From positions 1 through 64,000 of the forward strand of contig QZKR01000028.1 in assembly GCA_003598065.1 (NCBI GenBank): a stretch of DNA of 64,000 nucleotides, given 5' to 3'. The notes beneath the pieces are model-generated. The model had not been told where the DNA came from. It ran no database searches and was given only the letters and a program-made list of their open reading frames with translations. This document shows positions 19,682 to 29,516 of the stretch, piece by piece. A program made the position numbers and the translations under genes. Numbering within the stretch: the first letter of the stretch is position 1; every line of letters begins with the position of its first letter. Origin of the DNA: Myxococcales bacterium (GTDB lineage Bacteria > Myxococcota_A > SURF-8).

Positions 19682-20881
19682 TTACTCCCCTTCATGCACG
19701 GCGCAGGCGTCCTGCATTGCAGCCGGCAGGGCGTCGGCGAAGGGCGTGTCCACCGTCCCGTAGGGATGCGCCTTGAAAAAGGCATAGATCCAGGGGGACA
19801 GCGGGGTAGGGTAGACGTGCCCGTCGTAGTCGTGCGTGCAGGCGACGACGTCATGGCCCATCCCGGTGAGGTAATCGATCGACGCCTGGCCGGTCGCCGC
19901 AAAATCGAAGGTCATCAGCACCAGACTGTACGTATCGCCCTTCGTTCCCCAGACAAGCAACGCTGGAAACTTATTTTCGCCCGCGTAGGGTGTCCACTCG
20001 GCGCACATGCCGATGACGCAGGCCGTTTGCGCGGGATCGGAGAAATAGGCTCCGGAGAACGCCGCGACCGAGGCGAAAAGATCGGGATAGGCCACGGCGC
20101 AAAGATTGGCCATGAACGCCCCCGCCGAGAAACCGGCGGCGTGGATATGATTGACATCAACGGGAAAAGCTTCCTGGAGACAGGCCAGAAGATCGCCGAC
20201 GAAGGCCGCATCGACGTTGGCGTCGGGATTCTGATCGTCGTAGACCAGCGAATCCCAATCGAAGGCCACTTTGCCCGGCGGGAAGAGGCCGAGCGATTCG
20301 GGGACGATGCCGATGAACGGAAAGTCGGGCTTGTTGACGTTGGAACGGACCTGAAAGGCCGTCACCCAGTCGGCCATGTTGCCGCCCGACCCGTAGAAGA
20401 AAAACAGCACCGGCAAGGGCTCCTCGACCGTATCGATATCATCAGGGAGGACAAGTGTGAAATTGCGGGTTTTCCCAGCCGAGGAAAAGCCTTGGTTCAC
20501 GCCTTCCTGAAGGTCGTAGCCGAACGAATCGCAGCGCCAGCTGGTCGGTGTGTCGCCATCCGGCACATCGCCATCGAGGATGTCGCCATCCGGGATGTCC
20601 CCATCGGGGACGTCGCCATCGGGAATTTCCGGTTCCTCCGTGATGTCGCCGTCGTCAACAATTTCGTCGTCGTTGTCGCCATCCGTGGGCTCATCGCCGT
20701 CGGCAGGCGCGTCGCCGTCGGGAAGCGGCTGGTCGTCGCCGTCCGAGAGGGGCAGGTCTCCGTCGGCGCCGGCGTCGCCGTCGGCGTCGAACAACGGCAC
20801 GTCATCGTCGGAAGCGCCCCCGCTGCAAGCGGTGAGAAGCGAGATGCAGGACAGCAACACAAGGATGAGCCCGCGCGGCAT
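19682..20881 (-). CDS. DGD-repeat lipoprotein with PHB-depolymerase/esterase-like alpha/beta hydrolase domain
   Basis: Lipobox ISLLTAC; long DGD tract; YDLQEGVNQGFSSAGKTRNFTLVLPDDI, IHAAGFSAGAFMANLCAVAYPDLFASVAAFSG nucleophile elbow. Confidence 0.87.
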   Translation of the reverse strand: MPRGLILVLLSCISLLTACSGGASDDDVPLFDADGDAGADGDLPLSDGDDQPLPDGDAPADGDEPTDGDNDDEIVDDGDITEEPEIPDGDVPDGDIPDGDILDGDVPDGDTPTSWRCDSFGYDLQEGVNQGFSSAGKTRNFTLVLPDDIDTVEEPLPVLFFFYGSGGNMADWVTAFQVRSNVNKPDFPFIGIVPESLGLFPPGKVAFDWDSLVYDDQNPDANVDAAFVGDLLACLQEAFPVDVNHIHAAGFSAGAFMANLCAVAYPDLFASVAAFSGAYFSDPAQTACVIGMCAEWTPYAGENKFPALLVWGTKGDTYSLVLMTFDFAATGQASIDYLTGMGHDVVACTHDYDGHVYPTPLSPWIYAFFKAHPYGTVDTPFADALPAAMQDACAVHEGE

Positions 20882-21061
20882 GGCGACCTCCGATGAATTG
20901 AATTTTAGGCAGTATATCGCCTTTCTCGCTGGCAGGCAATCTGACGCATTGCGACACGGTTGACAGCGCCCCGCTTGCCGACCGATAATCGCTTCGCTTC
21001 AGAGAACTCCGCAGCATTGATGGTCGGTCCTGGTTTTCAACCGCGCGCCGAGGAGGACGTC

Positions 21062-22201
21062 ATGGCGAAAAAGGGCAAGGGAAAGAAAAGCGGTTTCGCG
21101 TTCTGCGTGCTCGGCGGCTGCGCCAAGATGGCCGTGCCGGCGCTGAAGGCGTTCGCCGAAGAGCCCGACGTGGAGCGCGTCCTGCTTGCCGACCGCGACG
21201 CCGAAGGGGCGCACGAACTGGCCCGCGCCTACGGAGCGAAGTTCTCCGCCGCCGAGCTGGACGCCACGGACGGCAAGGCCGTCGCCGAACTCGTGGAGGG
21301 CTTCGACGCGGCTCTGGGCTACATCGGTCCCTTTTACCATTTCGAAGCGCCCATCGCGCAGGCGTGCATCGACGCGGGGACGCCGTACCTCTCGATCGCC
21401 GACGATTTCGACGCTTACCTCGCCGTGGAGAAACTGCACGAGGCGGCGAAGGCGGCGGGCGTCGTCGTGATTACGGGCTTAGGCAACTCGCCGGGGATCA
21501 CCAATCTGCTGGCCAAGAAGGGCTACCTGTCGATGGACGCGCCGGAGCGGATCAACGTCCACTGGACGGGCGGCAGCGACGAGGAGGTGGGCCCGGCGAA
21601 CGTGCGGCATGTGATGCACATCTTCGAAGGCGAGACGCTGCAATGGATCGACGGCCGCGAAGCTTATGTGAAAACGGGCCGCGGCGCGAAGACGGTGGAG
21701 TTTCCCGCGCCGATCGGCGTGCACACCGTCTACTACACCGGCCATGCCGAAAGCGTCTCCTTGCCGCGCAACCTCAAGGGGCTCAAGGAAGTGACCCTGC
21801 ACGGCGGCATCCAGCCGAACTGGGTGGCGCTATTGGCGCGGACCTTCGGCGACCTGGGCCTGACGACGACGCACAAGCGCCGCGAGATCGTGGCCCGGCT
21901 GCTCGCGCCGGCGATGAACGTTTTCACGCTGGGCGGCGCGGCCGACAAATCGGTGTTCCGCATCGACGTCTACGGGACGCACAAGGGCAGGCCGCGGCAC
22001 CACTTCTACACCGGCGTGGGACCGATCGCCGAAATCACCTCCTTTCCGCTCGTCGAAGGGGCGCTGGCCGTGGCGCGCGGCGAGATCGGCAAGCCGGGCG
22101 TCTTCGCCGCCGAGGCGGCCATCGATCCCGACAGCTTCCTGCCCCGCCTCGCCAAGCGCGGCGTGAAGCTCATGTACTACGAGGGCGTGGGCGAAGGCTG
22201 A
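21062..22201 (+). CDS. Saccharopine dehydrogenase family protein
   Basis: Rossmann-type N-terminus FCVLGGCAKMAVPALKAFAEEPDVERVLLADRD; GLGNSPGITNLLAKKG; AGGAGG RBS upstream. Confidence 0.87.
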   Translation: MAKKGKGKKSGFAFCVLGGCAKMAVPALKAFAEEPDVERVLLADRDAEGAHELARAYGAKFSAAELDATDGKAVAELVEGFDAALGYIGPFYHFEAPIAQACIDAGTPYLSIADDFDAYLAVEKLHEAAKAAGVVVITGLGNSPGITNLLAKKGYLSMDAPERINVHWTGGSDEEVGPANVRHVMHIFEGETLQWIDGREAYVKTGRGAKTVEFPAPIGVHTVYYTGHAESVSLPRNLKGLKEVTLHGGIQPNWVALLARTFGDLGLTTTHKRREIVARLLAPAMNVFTLGGAADKSVFRIDVYGTHKGRPRHHFYTGVGPIAEITSFPLVEGALAVARGEIGKPGVFAAEAAIDPDSFLPRLAKRGVKLMYYEGVGEG

Positions 22202-22244
22202 ACGCGTGGCGCGGCGAAAAGAAAAAAGTATAACACTTTTCGGG

Positions 22245-22850
22245 TCATGAAGCGCCGCCCGTCTCCGGATACTCCGGCTTCACCCAGGCGCGGCGGTTGA
22301 AGACGTTCGCCGCCGCTGTCGCGCCGTCTTTGAGCGCCGCTTCCACGGCGTCCGCCCCCTTCGCCACCCATTCGTCAAGCAGCGCCTGCTCCGGCGGGTA
22401 AAACGACTTGAGCACGAAGTCCACCACCGGCTCGCCGAAGCGCGGCCGGCCCACGCCCATGCGGACGCGCGTGAAGGCGTCGGAGCCGAGCTGGCCGATC
22501 GCCGAGCGGATGCCCTTGTGGCCGGCGTCGCCGCCGCCGGCGCGCACCTTCATCACGCCGAAGTCCAGGTCCACGTCGTCGTGAATGACGATCAGGTCCT
22601 CGAAGGCAAGCTTGTAAAAAGCCAGCGCCTCCTGGATCGCCTGGCCACTGAGGTTCATGTAGGTGGTGGGCTTGAGCAAAAGCACGCGCTCGCCGGCGAT
22701 CGAGGCGTCGGCGGCCTGGGCGCGGAAACGCCCCCTGAACGCCGACGCCGCATGTCGCCGGGCCAGTTCGTCGGCCACCCTAAAGCCGATGTTGTGGCGG
22801 GTGGACGCGTACCGCTCGCCCGGATTGCCGAGACCCGCGACGATTTTCAC
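22245..22850 (-). CDS. pth: Peptidyl-tRNA hydrolase
   Basis: MKIVAGLGNPGERYASTRHNIGFRVADELA; KPTTYMNLSGQA; HDDVDLDFG. Confidence 0.98.
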   Translation of the reverse strand: MKIVAGLGNPGERYASTRHNIGFRVADELARRHAASAFRGRFRAQAADASIAGERVLLLKPTTYMNLSGQAIQEALAFYKLAFEDLIVIHDDVDLDFGVMKVRAGGGDAGHKGIRSAIGQLGSDAFTRVRMGVGRPRFGEPVVDFVLKSFYPPEQALLDEWVAKGADAVEAALKDGATAAANVFNRRAWVKPEYPETGGAS

Positions 22851-22876
22851 GGGGACTCACTCCGTCGCGGCCCGGC

Positions 22877-23545
22877 TCACTCCGACTTGGCCGACTTGGC
22901 CGACTTGGCCGGAGCGGCCGATTCCGCGGCCGGTTGACCCTCGGCCGGAACGGCGGCCGCCTCGGCGGCTTCAACGGGCTTCTCCTCCACGACGCGCGTC
23001 ACCTTGATCTGGGCGATGGGGAGACTCGCCGGATCGCGGAAGGTCACGCCTTTGATCTCCGCCAGGTCGCCGATCGTCTTTTTGTCGCCGATTTCCAGCT
23101 CGGTCACGTCCAGCGTGATCACTTCCGGCACATCCTCGGGCAGGCAGTTGACCTTCAGCACGCGGCGCGGCTGATGCAGCGTGCCGCCCTTGACCACGCC
23201 AATGGAGCGGCCGGTCAGGGTGAGCGGCACGTCGAAGTCGATCTTCTGGCCTTCGGTGACGGCGTAAAAATCGACGTGGATCACGTCCTCGTTCACCGAG
23301 TTGAACTGAATGTCCTGCAGCACGACTTTGTAGTGTTTTCCCTCGACGTCGAGGTCCAGAAGCGTGTTGCGCTTGTGGGGCGTGCTGACCGCTTTCTTCA
23401 GGTCGTCGGGCTTGATGTAGACCGGCAGCGGCTCCACATGGCGGCCGTAGATCACCGCCGGCACGTTTTCGTTGCGGCGCGCTTGCCGTCCGGCGACCTT
23501 GCCGAAGCTCGTCCGGTTCTGCGCATTCAGGGTAACGGGCTGCAT
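22877..23545 (-). CDS. rplY: 50S ribosomal protein L25/general stress protein Ctc
   Basis: RTSFGKVAGRQARRNENVPAVIYG; HVDFYAV; synteny with prs and pth. Confidence 0.96.
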   Translation of the reverse strand: MQPVTLNAQNRTSFGKVAGRQARRNENVPAVIYGRHVEPLPVYIKPDDLKKAVSTPHKRNTLLDLDVEGKHYKVVLQDIQFNSVNEDVIHVDFYAVTEGQKIDFDVPLTLTGRSIGVVKGGTLHQPRRVLKVNCLPEDVPEVITLDVTELEIGDKKTIGDLAEIKGVTFRDPASLPIAQIKVTRVVEEKPVEAAEAAAVPAEGQPAAESAAPAKSAKSAKSE

Positions 23546-23584
23546 GGCGTTCCTCCTAAGTCGGCTCTCACCCGGTGACGCAGG

Positions 23585-24568
23585 CTAGAGCGGGAACAGT
23601 TCACTGATGGACTCATTCGTCACCAAGCGGCGGATCACCTCCGCCAATAGCTGAGCCACCGAAACCACGACGATTTTTTTGCAGTTGCGCGCGTCCTCGC
23701 GCAACGGAACCGTATCCGTGACGATCAGCCGCTCGATCGGCGATTTTTCGATGCGCTCGATGGCGTTGCCCGACAGCACGGGATGCGTGGCGCAGGCCCA
23801 GACCTTGCGCGCCCCGAACTTGTGAATCGCCGTCGCCGCCTTGGTCAGGCTGCCCGCCGTGTCCACCATGTCGTCGAGGATGACCGCGTCCTTGCCGTTG
23901 ACTTCGCCGACGACGTTCATCACCTCGGAAATGTTGGCCTCCGGACGGCGCTTGTCGATGATGGCGATCGAGGCGTCGAGCTGGCGCGCGAACATGCGCG
24001 TGCGCTCCGCGCCGCCCGTGTCCGGACTCACCATGACGATCGTCGATTTCTGCGTCTGCGGATCGTAACAGAATTTCCAGAGATGTTCTTTCAGGAAGGA
24101 GACGAGCACTTTCTCGCCGTACAGGTTATCGACGGCGAAATTGAAAAATCCCTGGATCTGGTTGGCGTGCAGGTCGATGGAGATCATGCGCCGCGCGCCC
24201 GCCCCCTGGATGAGATCGGCCACCAGCTTCGCCGTGATCGGCGTGCGCGGCGCGGCCTTGCGGTCCTGGCGGGCGTAGCCGTAGTAGGGAATGACGGCGG
24301 TGATCGAGGCGGCGGAGGCGCGCCGGGCGGCGTCGCACATGATGAGCAGTTCCATCAAGTGGTCGTTTACCGGCGGGCAGGTGGACTGGATGATGAACAC
24401 GTCGCGGTTGCGGATGTTGTCGAGGATCTTGACGTTCACCTCGCCGTCGGCGAAGCGGCCCACTTCGGCCTGGCAGAGCGGCAGATTGAGGTACTTGCAG
24501 ATGTTTTCCGCCAGCGGCCGGTTGGCGTTGCCCGAGAAGATGCGGATGTTGTCGAACGATTTGTACAT
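23585..24568 (-). CDS. prs: Ribose-phosphate pyrophosphokinase
   Basis: FSGNANRPLAENICKYL, DVFIIQSTCPPVNDHLMELLIMCDAARRASAASITAVIPYYGYARQDRK. Confidence 0.98.
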   Translation of the reverse strand: MYKSFDNIRIFSGNANRPLAENICKYLNLPLCQAEVGRFADGEVNVKILDNIRNRDVFIIQSTCPPVNDHLMELLIMCDAARRASAASITAVIPYYGYARQDRKAAPRTPITAKLVADLIQGAGARRMISIDLHANQIQGFFNFAVDNLYGEKVLVSFLKEHLWKFCYDPQTQKSTIVMVSPDTGGAERTRMFARQLDASIAIIDKRRPEANISEVMNVVGEVNGKDAVILDDMVDTAGSLTKAATAIHKFGARKVWACATHPVLSGNAIERIEKSPIERLIVTDTVPLREDARNCKKIVVVSVAQLLAEVIRRLVTNESISELFPL

Positions 24569-24663
24569 GGATCTGCTCCCACCTGCGAATCGCTCTAGCC
24601 CACGATGCCCGAAACAAACCCGCCGGACCCTTGCGGGCGCCGGCGAGTCATCTTAGCGTGAAG

Positions 24664-24738
24664 TGGTTGGGGTGGCAGGATTCGAACCTGCGAATGCTGG
24701 AACCAAAATCCAGTGTCTTTCCACTTGACGACACCCCA
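24664..24738 (-). tRNA. tRNA-Gln (anticodon TTG), CCA encoded
   Basis: Reverse strand TGGGGTGTCGTCAAGTGGAAAGACACTGGATTTTGGTTCCAGCATTCGCAGGTTCGAATCCTGCCACCCCAACCA; 7-bp acceptor stem, anticodon loop TTTTGGT. Confidence 0.96.
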
Positions 24739-24789
24739 GTTCATCTCCTACCGATGAAGGGCGGGGCCTACCGCTTCATCGGCGCCGCC

Positions 24790-25107
24790 TTAACGCTCCA
24801 TTTCCTCGTATTCGGCTTCCGCCTCGGCGGGAGCCCTGCGCCCGGCGGGCTGGGTCTTTTGCAGCTCGCGGTAGGCGTCGAGGATCACCGTTTCCATTTT
24901 GTCGCGACACTCGCTGTTGAGCGGATGGGCGATGTCGCGGAACGTCCCGTCCTTCCGTTTCTTGCTCGGCATGGCCACGAACAGCCCGGTGTTGCCGTTG
25001 ATGACCTTCAAGTCCCGAACGATGAAGCAATGATCGAAGGTGATGGTCACATACGCTTTCAGGCGCTCTTCATTGACGGGGAAGACTTTGACTTCGGTGA
25101 TTTCCAT
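24790..25107 (-). CDS. spoVG: Septation protein SpoVG family
   Basis: MEITEVKVFPVNEERLKAYVTITFDHCFIVRDLKVINGNTGLFVAMPSKKRKDGTFRDIAHPLN. Confidence 0.97.
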   Translation of the reverse strand: MEITEVKVFPVNEERLKAYVTITFDHCFIVRDLKVINGNTGLFVAMPSKKRKDGTFRDIAHPLNSECRDKMETVILDAYRELQKTQPAGRRAPAEAEAEYEEMER

Positions 25108-25118
25108 GATACTTCTCC

Positions 25119-26009
25119 TCACCCAACAAAATTGGACGCCGCCCAAAATGTCCAGCTCGTCCATTCTGAAGCCAGGCGGTCCTTCGCATCTTGAGCCTGC
25201 TCGTTTCGGTCGAAGAGACCGTAGATCGTCGGACCGCTCCCCGTCATCATGGCTGCCTGCGCGCCGCACTCGACCAGCGCGCCTTTCATCTCTGAAAGAA
25301 CCGGGTGCTTCCGAAAGGTCACTGCTTCCAGATCGTTGCAAAGGACCTGGATAATTTCCTTTAGGTCCGTGAAGCGCCTGCCTCTCTTAGCATCGTTGCC
25401 TACATTTGTCAACATTTCGCTGGACGTCGCTTCGTAGGCCCAGCGAGTCGATACTTCGAACCCCGGGTTGGCTAAAAGGATTGCTATTTTAGGCAGTTCG
25501 ACGGCTTCGACAACGATTTCGCCAATCCCCTCCACCCAGCAGGGCAGGTGTGTATAGCAGGCCGCTACATCGGCTCCGATCCGCCACGTTTCGTTGAGCA
25601 GGCCCGCCTCGGCCAGGGACCGGCCATGCCGCTCTTCGAGCAGGCGCAGCACAGTCGCCGCATCGGCGCTTCCGCCGCCGAGCCCCGCGCCAAGGGGGAT
25701 GCGCTTGCGGAGAGCGATGTCCGCGCCTTGTTCGCCCGGCGGAATATCGAATTGGCGGAAGAACCAGCGCGCCGCTTTGATGATGAGGTTGTCATCGGTT
25801 TCCAACCGCGGCAGAGCCGGGCAATGGACGATCAGGCGGCCGTCGTCGCGCGGCGCGAGGACGATTTCGTCCGTCAGATCGATCGGCAGGACAAGCGACT
25901 CGATAAGGTGGTAACCATCGTCGCGTTTCCCGGTTATGCGCAGATGCAAATTGATCTTCCCCGGGGCGATTCCCCGAAGGCTGCGCTGCTCGTCTGACGT
26001 GGACGTCAT
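25119..26009 (-). CDS. ispE: 4-diphosphocytidyl-2-C-methyl-D-erythritol kinase
   Basis: GKINLHLRITGKRDDGYHLIESLVLPIDL; KRIPLGAGLGGGSADAATVL. Confidence 0.97.
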   Translation of the reverse strand: MTSTSDEQRSLRGIAPGKINLHLRITGKRDDGYHLIESLVLPIDLTDEIVLAPRDDGRLIVHCPALPRLETDDNLIIKAARWFFRQFDIPPGEQGADIALRKRIPLGAGLGGGSADAATVLRLLEERHGRSLAEAGLLNETWRIGADVAACYTHLPCWVEGIGEIVVEAVELPKIAILLANPGFEVSTRWAYEATSSEMLTNVGNDAKRGRRFTDLKEIIQVLCNDLEAVTFRKHPVLSEMKGALVECGAQAAMMTGSGPTIYGLFDRNEQAQDAKDRLASEWTSWTFWAASNFVG

Positions 26010-26269
26010 TCAACTACTGCTTGTTGAAGTTTCGTCGGTGCACCATGTTTCCCGGACTCACCAATAACCCAGGCGCGCCCCAAAATCAATAAATAATTGC
26101 TATTTAGTTTTTATTTACGCGAGAGACAATAGAAATCCCGGATCTCGGCAAAAATAATTGCCCCCGCCCGGACAGTCGGGTAACATTAGCAGATGAGTCG
26201 GAGACCGGACTCGAAAAAAAACTCGCCCGCTTGTTTCCATGGCCGACGATGATGAGGAGTAGCAGTCGC

Positions 26270-29200
26270 ATGATACGCCACATTCTGGTTTTTGCTATTT
26301 TTGCCCTGGTTCTCGCCCTTCTGTCGAGTTGCGCGGGTTGTACGTCCGGAACAGGCGCAACCGATGGCGATGTCGGAGAAAACGAGGGGCCGTGTCCGAC
26401 AGGACTGGAATTTATCGCCGGCGCCTGTCAATGCCCCCCCGGTGACTCCGAGTGCTGCATGACCAGCGAAACCTGCGATGCGGGCAAAATTTGCAGTGAA
26501 GAAATCCACGTATGCGTCGGCGTCGATGGCGACATCGACGGCGACGACATCATCCCGGAAGACGGCGATGACTGCGAGGGAGATGACTGCTTCGAAGAGG
26601 ACGGCGATTACTGCGAGGGAGAAGACTGCATCGAAGAGGACGGAGATACGGACGGCGATGGCGACGACGAGCCGCCTCCCGATGGCGACTGCGAAGGCGG
26701 AGATTGCGAGCCGGAGGAAGAGCCGATCGAGCCGGAGTGCCCGGCGGCCTACGGCCTGGACGCCTTGTTGAACGGGATCGACACGCTGCCCTGCTTCCGC
26801 CCGCTGACGGTGATCGAGGAGGCGTCCAGCCACGATCGCTCCGGCGGCGACGGCGATTGCAGCAGCAGCCTTTACACGGAGAACGGCGAGAGGGTGCTGA
26901 TGGACAGCAAGCGGCCGGGCTGCTTGTATCGCATGTGGTTCGGGAGCACGAACCAGATCGACGGCTACTCGCTGAAGTTCTACTTCGACGGCGAGTCGCA
27001 GCCGCTCATCAACAAAAACGTCCAGCAATTTTTCACCGATGGCGTCCCGCCGTTCGTCTATCCCCTGGTGGGCGAGGTGAACGGCAGCTTCTACGACGGC
27101 TATTACAGCTACGTGCCGATCTGCTACAAGGAAGGGCTGAAGGTCACGATGACCGGTCAGAACCGGTGTTACCAGATGACCTACCACACCTACGCCGACG
27201 CGCAGGGGCTTGTCCCCTTCAGCATGGACATGGACGTATCCCCCGTGATCGATTTCTACCTGAACGCCCTGGGCACGGACCCGAAACCCGCCTCCAGTTC
27301 CGATAGTACGCCCGCCAATCCCTGGGAACTGGCGGCCGGGCAGCAGAGGCCGGTGCTGGAGGATTACAACCCGCACACGATCAAGGCCATCTGGTTCAAC
27401 ATCACCTCCGCCGCCGACACGGACGTGCTGGAGAACGTCTTCATCGATATCTTTTTCGACGGCAAAACGACCGAGCCCGCCGTCTCCGCGCCGCTCGGCC
27501 TGTTTTTCGGCTCGGGTTTCGGCGAACAGCCCTATAAAAGTCTGTTGCAGGGCAGGGACGACGAGGGCGCGTTCTATCTCTATTATCCGATGCCTTACTG
27601 GGAAGAAGCGATCGTGAAGGTGCGCAATGAATCGGCTTCGACCATCCTTTTCGAAACGCAATTCCTGCTCGGCGAGAACCCCTACCCCCGGACGGCGGGA
27701 CACTTCCACGCCAAATACGCCGCCAAGGAGCATCAGGACGACGGCGTTGACTACAAGGCCCTGGTCGCCTCCGGCAAGGGGCATATAGCCGGCATCACGA
27801 TGGCGATGGAGAGTTACGGCCTGAACAAGGCGTTCCTTGCCGGCGACGACCGGATTTACATGGACGGTCAGGGCTCGCCCAATATTTACGGCACCGGGAC
27901 CGACAACTTCTTCAACGGGGCGAATCTCTTCCAGAGCGGCGTCTACGAAAATCCGCTGTTCTCATTGTGGACCAACGGCGGCAACCCGGTTTACCAGTAT
28001 ACGGGCCGCCGCTTGTTCCTGGGCGATCTTGTGACCTTCGACCGTTCGCTGATCTTTGGTTTCGAACACGGCGACGATCTGGATGAAGAAGACGACAACA
28101 CCGCCGACGCCAAATACCGTTCGCTGGCCTTCTATTACTACACTTGCCTGGAGGGTTTGGCGCTCACCGATTTCCTCGACGTGTTCAGCATCCAGGACGA
28201 GCAACTCCACACCTTCAGTTGCGAATTGGAAGATGATACCAGTTTGCATTATAAAAAGAAGGGCAAGTATGAAGGCGAGGGCGACAAGGTCGAGTTCGAA
28301 GATTCCGGCCGCGCCATCACGGGCCTCAACCAGAACAAGGGAACCTGCTCCGGTGCTTTTGCTATCGATGCGAAGAACGAGGGCGTGCGGCTGGTGCGGA
28401 TGCTGAACCATTCAGGCGGGTTATCCCCCTCGGGTTCCGATCTGTACCAGGACGCCATCGTCAAGGTGGATGGGGTGGAAGTGGGTCACTGGTACACGCC
28501 GGGAGTCAACCTGACGAAGATATGGAAGGACAGCAGCTTCGATATTCCGCCGGCGTTCACCCATGGCAAGTCGAGCATTCGCATTACGTTCGAATACGCC
28601 GACGGCCTCCCGTGGACCATTTACAAGCTGTGGGTCTACTCCTTCCTGCCGCCCTCCGGGCTTTCCGAGGGACCGGGGCAGGTGACGGCGATCAACGAAC
28701 CGACGATGGTGGGCATCAATCCCTGCCTGTCGTGGTCGCCGCCCTTGGGTGTGCCGCCGACCTACTATCACATCTACCGCTCAAGCGAGAATGGTTTCTT
28801 CGACTGCAACGACGATTCGCGCGTGGGGACGGTGACGGAGCCGGAATGGTGCGACGAGAGTCAGCTCAACGCCCAGAGCACCTACTGGTATCGCATCCAG
28901 GCGGAGGACTGCACGGGGGCGCGCGGCCCCTGCTCCGTGTCGAAAGAAGTGCATACCGGCCTGCCGCCGTTCTGCTTCGAAGCGGAGGATACTTATAATA
29001 AGGATTTGTCCGTTCCCGACTCCTGCGTTGTTCAACATCGCGGCGAGCCATACTCCAACGGGAAAGTGCTCTATTGCGAATCGGATGGCGCTGGCAGTCG
29101 TTTCGTTTTAACCACAGAGGTTCCATTCACCGGTAACTATCGCGTCATGGTCGAAGCGTTGCGTGGACCCATGATGGGTAAATGGGTAATATACCTCGAC

Positions 29201-29446
29201 AGCCAGCAACAAAGCGATCCGGCGCATCCCGAACTTACGAATCCATTCAATGGATTCTCCATCCTCCCCGAGGGGCAGGTGGAGCCGGCGGGTCCGATCA
29301 GTTTTGGTGAGCGCTACTTGAACGTTGAGACGCCTACTCATTCTTTCCAGTTCCGTGTCCAAGGCAAAGATGAGGCGTCTACCAGCTATGATCTGGCCAT
29401 CGACCGGATCTGCCTGCTGGGGGTTGAGAGCGAAGCTGGACGTTAG
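26270..29446 (+). CDS. Large DGD/Cys-repeat lipoprotein with DUF2961 (GH172-like) domain, FnIII-like and C-terminal beta-sandwich regions
   Basis: Lipobox LALLSSC; acidic DGD tract containing DCEGDDCFEEDGDYCEGEDCIEEDGD; SSHDRSGGDGD...GCLYRMWF resembles DUF2961; start at 26270 within ORF 26231..29446. Confidence 0.82.
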   Translation: MIRHILVFAIFALVLALLSSCAGCTSGTGATDGDVGENEGPCPTGLEFIAGACQCPPGDSECCMTSETCDAGKICSEEIHVCVGVDGDIDGDDIIPEDGDDCEGDDCFEEDGDYCEGEDCIEEDGDTDGDGDDEPPPDGDCEGGDCEPEEEPIEPECPAAYGLDALLNGIDTLPCFRPLTVIEEASSHDRSGGDGDCSSSLYTENGERVLMDSKRPGCLYRMWFGSTNQIDGYSLKFYFDGESQPLINKNVQQFFTDGVPPFVYPLVGEVNGSFYDGYYSYVPICYKEGLKVTMTGQNRCYQMTYHTYADAQGLVPFSMDMDVSPVIDFYLNALGTDPKPASSSDSTPANPWELAAGQQRPVLEDYNPHTIKAIWFNITSAADTDVLENVFIDIFFDGKTTEPAVSAPLGLFFGSGFGEQPYKSLLQGRDDEGAFYLYYPMPYWEEAIVKVRNESASTILFETQFLLGENPYPRTAGHFHAKYAAKEHQDDGVDYKALVASGKGHIAGITMAMESYGLNKAFLAGDDRIYMDGQGSPNIYGTGTDNFFNGANLFQSGVYENPLFSLWTNGGNPVYQYTGRRLFLGDLVTFDRSLIFGFEHGDDLDEEDDNTADAKYRSLAFYYYTCLEGLALTDFLDVFSIQDEQLHTFSCELEDDTSLHYKKKGKYEGEGDKVEFEDSGRAITGLNQNKGTCSGAFAIDAKNEGVRLVRMLNHSGGLSPSGSDLYQDAIVKVDGVEVGHWYTPGVNLTKIWKDSSFDIPPAFTHGKSSIRITFEYADGLPWTIYKLWVYSFLPPSGLSEGPGQVTAINEPTMVGINPCLSWSPPLGVPPTYYHIYRSSENGFFDCNDDSRVGTVTEPEWCDESQLNAQSTYWYRIQAEDCTGARGPCSVSKEVHTGLPPFCFEAEDTYNKDLSVPDSCVVQHRGEPYSNGKVLYCESDGAGSRFVLTTEVPFTGNYRVMVEALRGPMMGKWVIYLDSQQQSDPAHPELTNPFNGFSILPEGQVEPAGPISFGERYLNVETPTHSFQFRVQGKDEASTSYDLAIDRICLLGVESEAGR

Positions 29447-29465
29447 ACCCATTCCGCTATAGACG

Positions 29466-29491
29466 AACGCCCCGGCTTTGGCCGGGGCGTT
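29466..29491. terminator. Intrinsic terminator between convergent genes
   Basis: AACGCCCCGGC-TTTG-GCCGGGGCGTT followed by TT. Confidence 0.85.
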
Positions 29492-29516
29492 TTCGTTTTG
29501 TGGGTGCGGGGACGAG

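Noticed and set aside
20550-20963. ORFs rich in SPSGTSPSG (also 47206-47553 minus, 54163-54723 minus, 42932-43354 plus) resembling collagen-like or surface proteins
   Set aside because: They are exact antisense of DGD tracts (GCC/GTC period-15 DNA read on the other strand); the sense strand has signal peptide and domain support
26186-27784. 532-aa minus-strand ORF overlapping the DUF2961 lipoprotein
   Set aside because: Antisense to a well-supported gene with lipobox and domain; no credible domain on the minus strand
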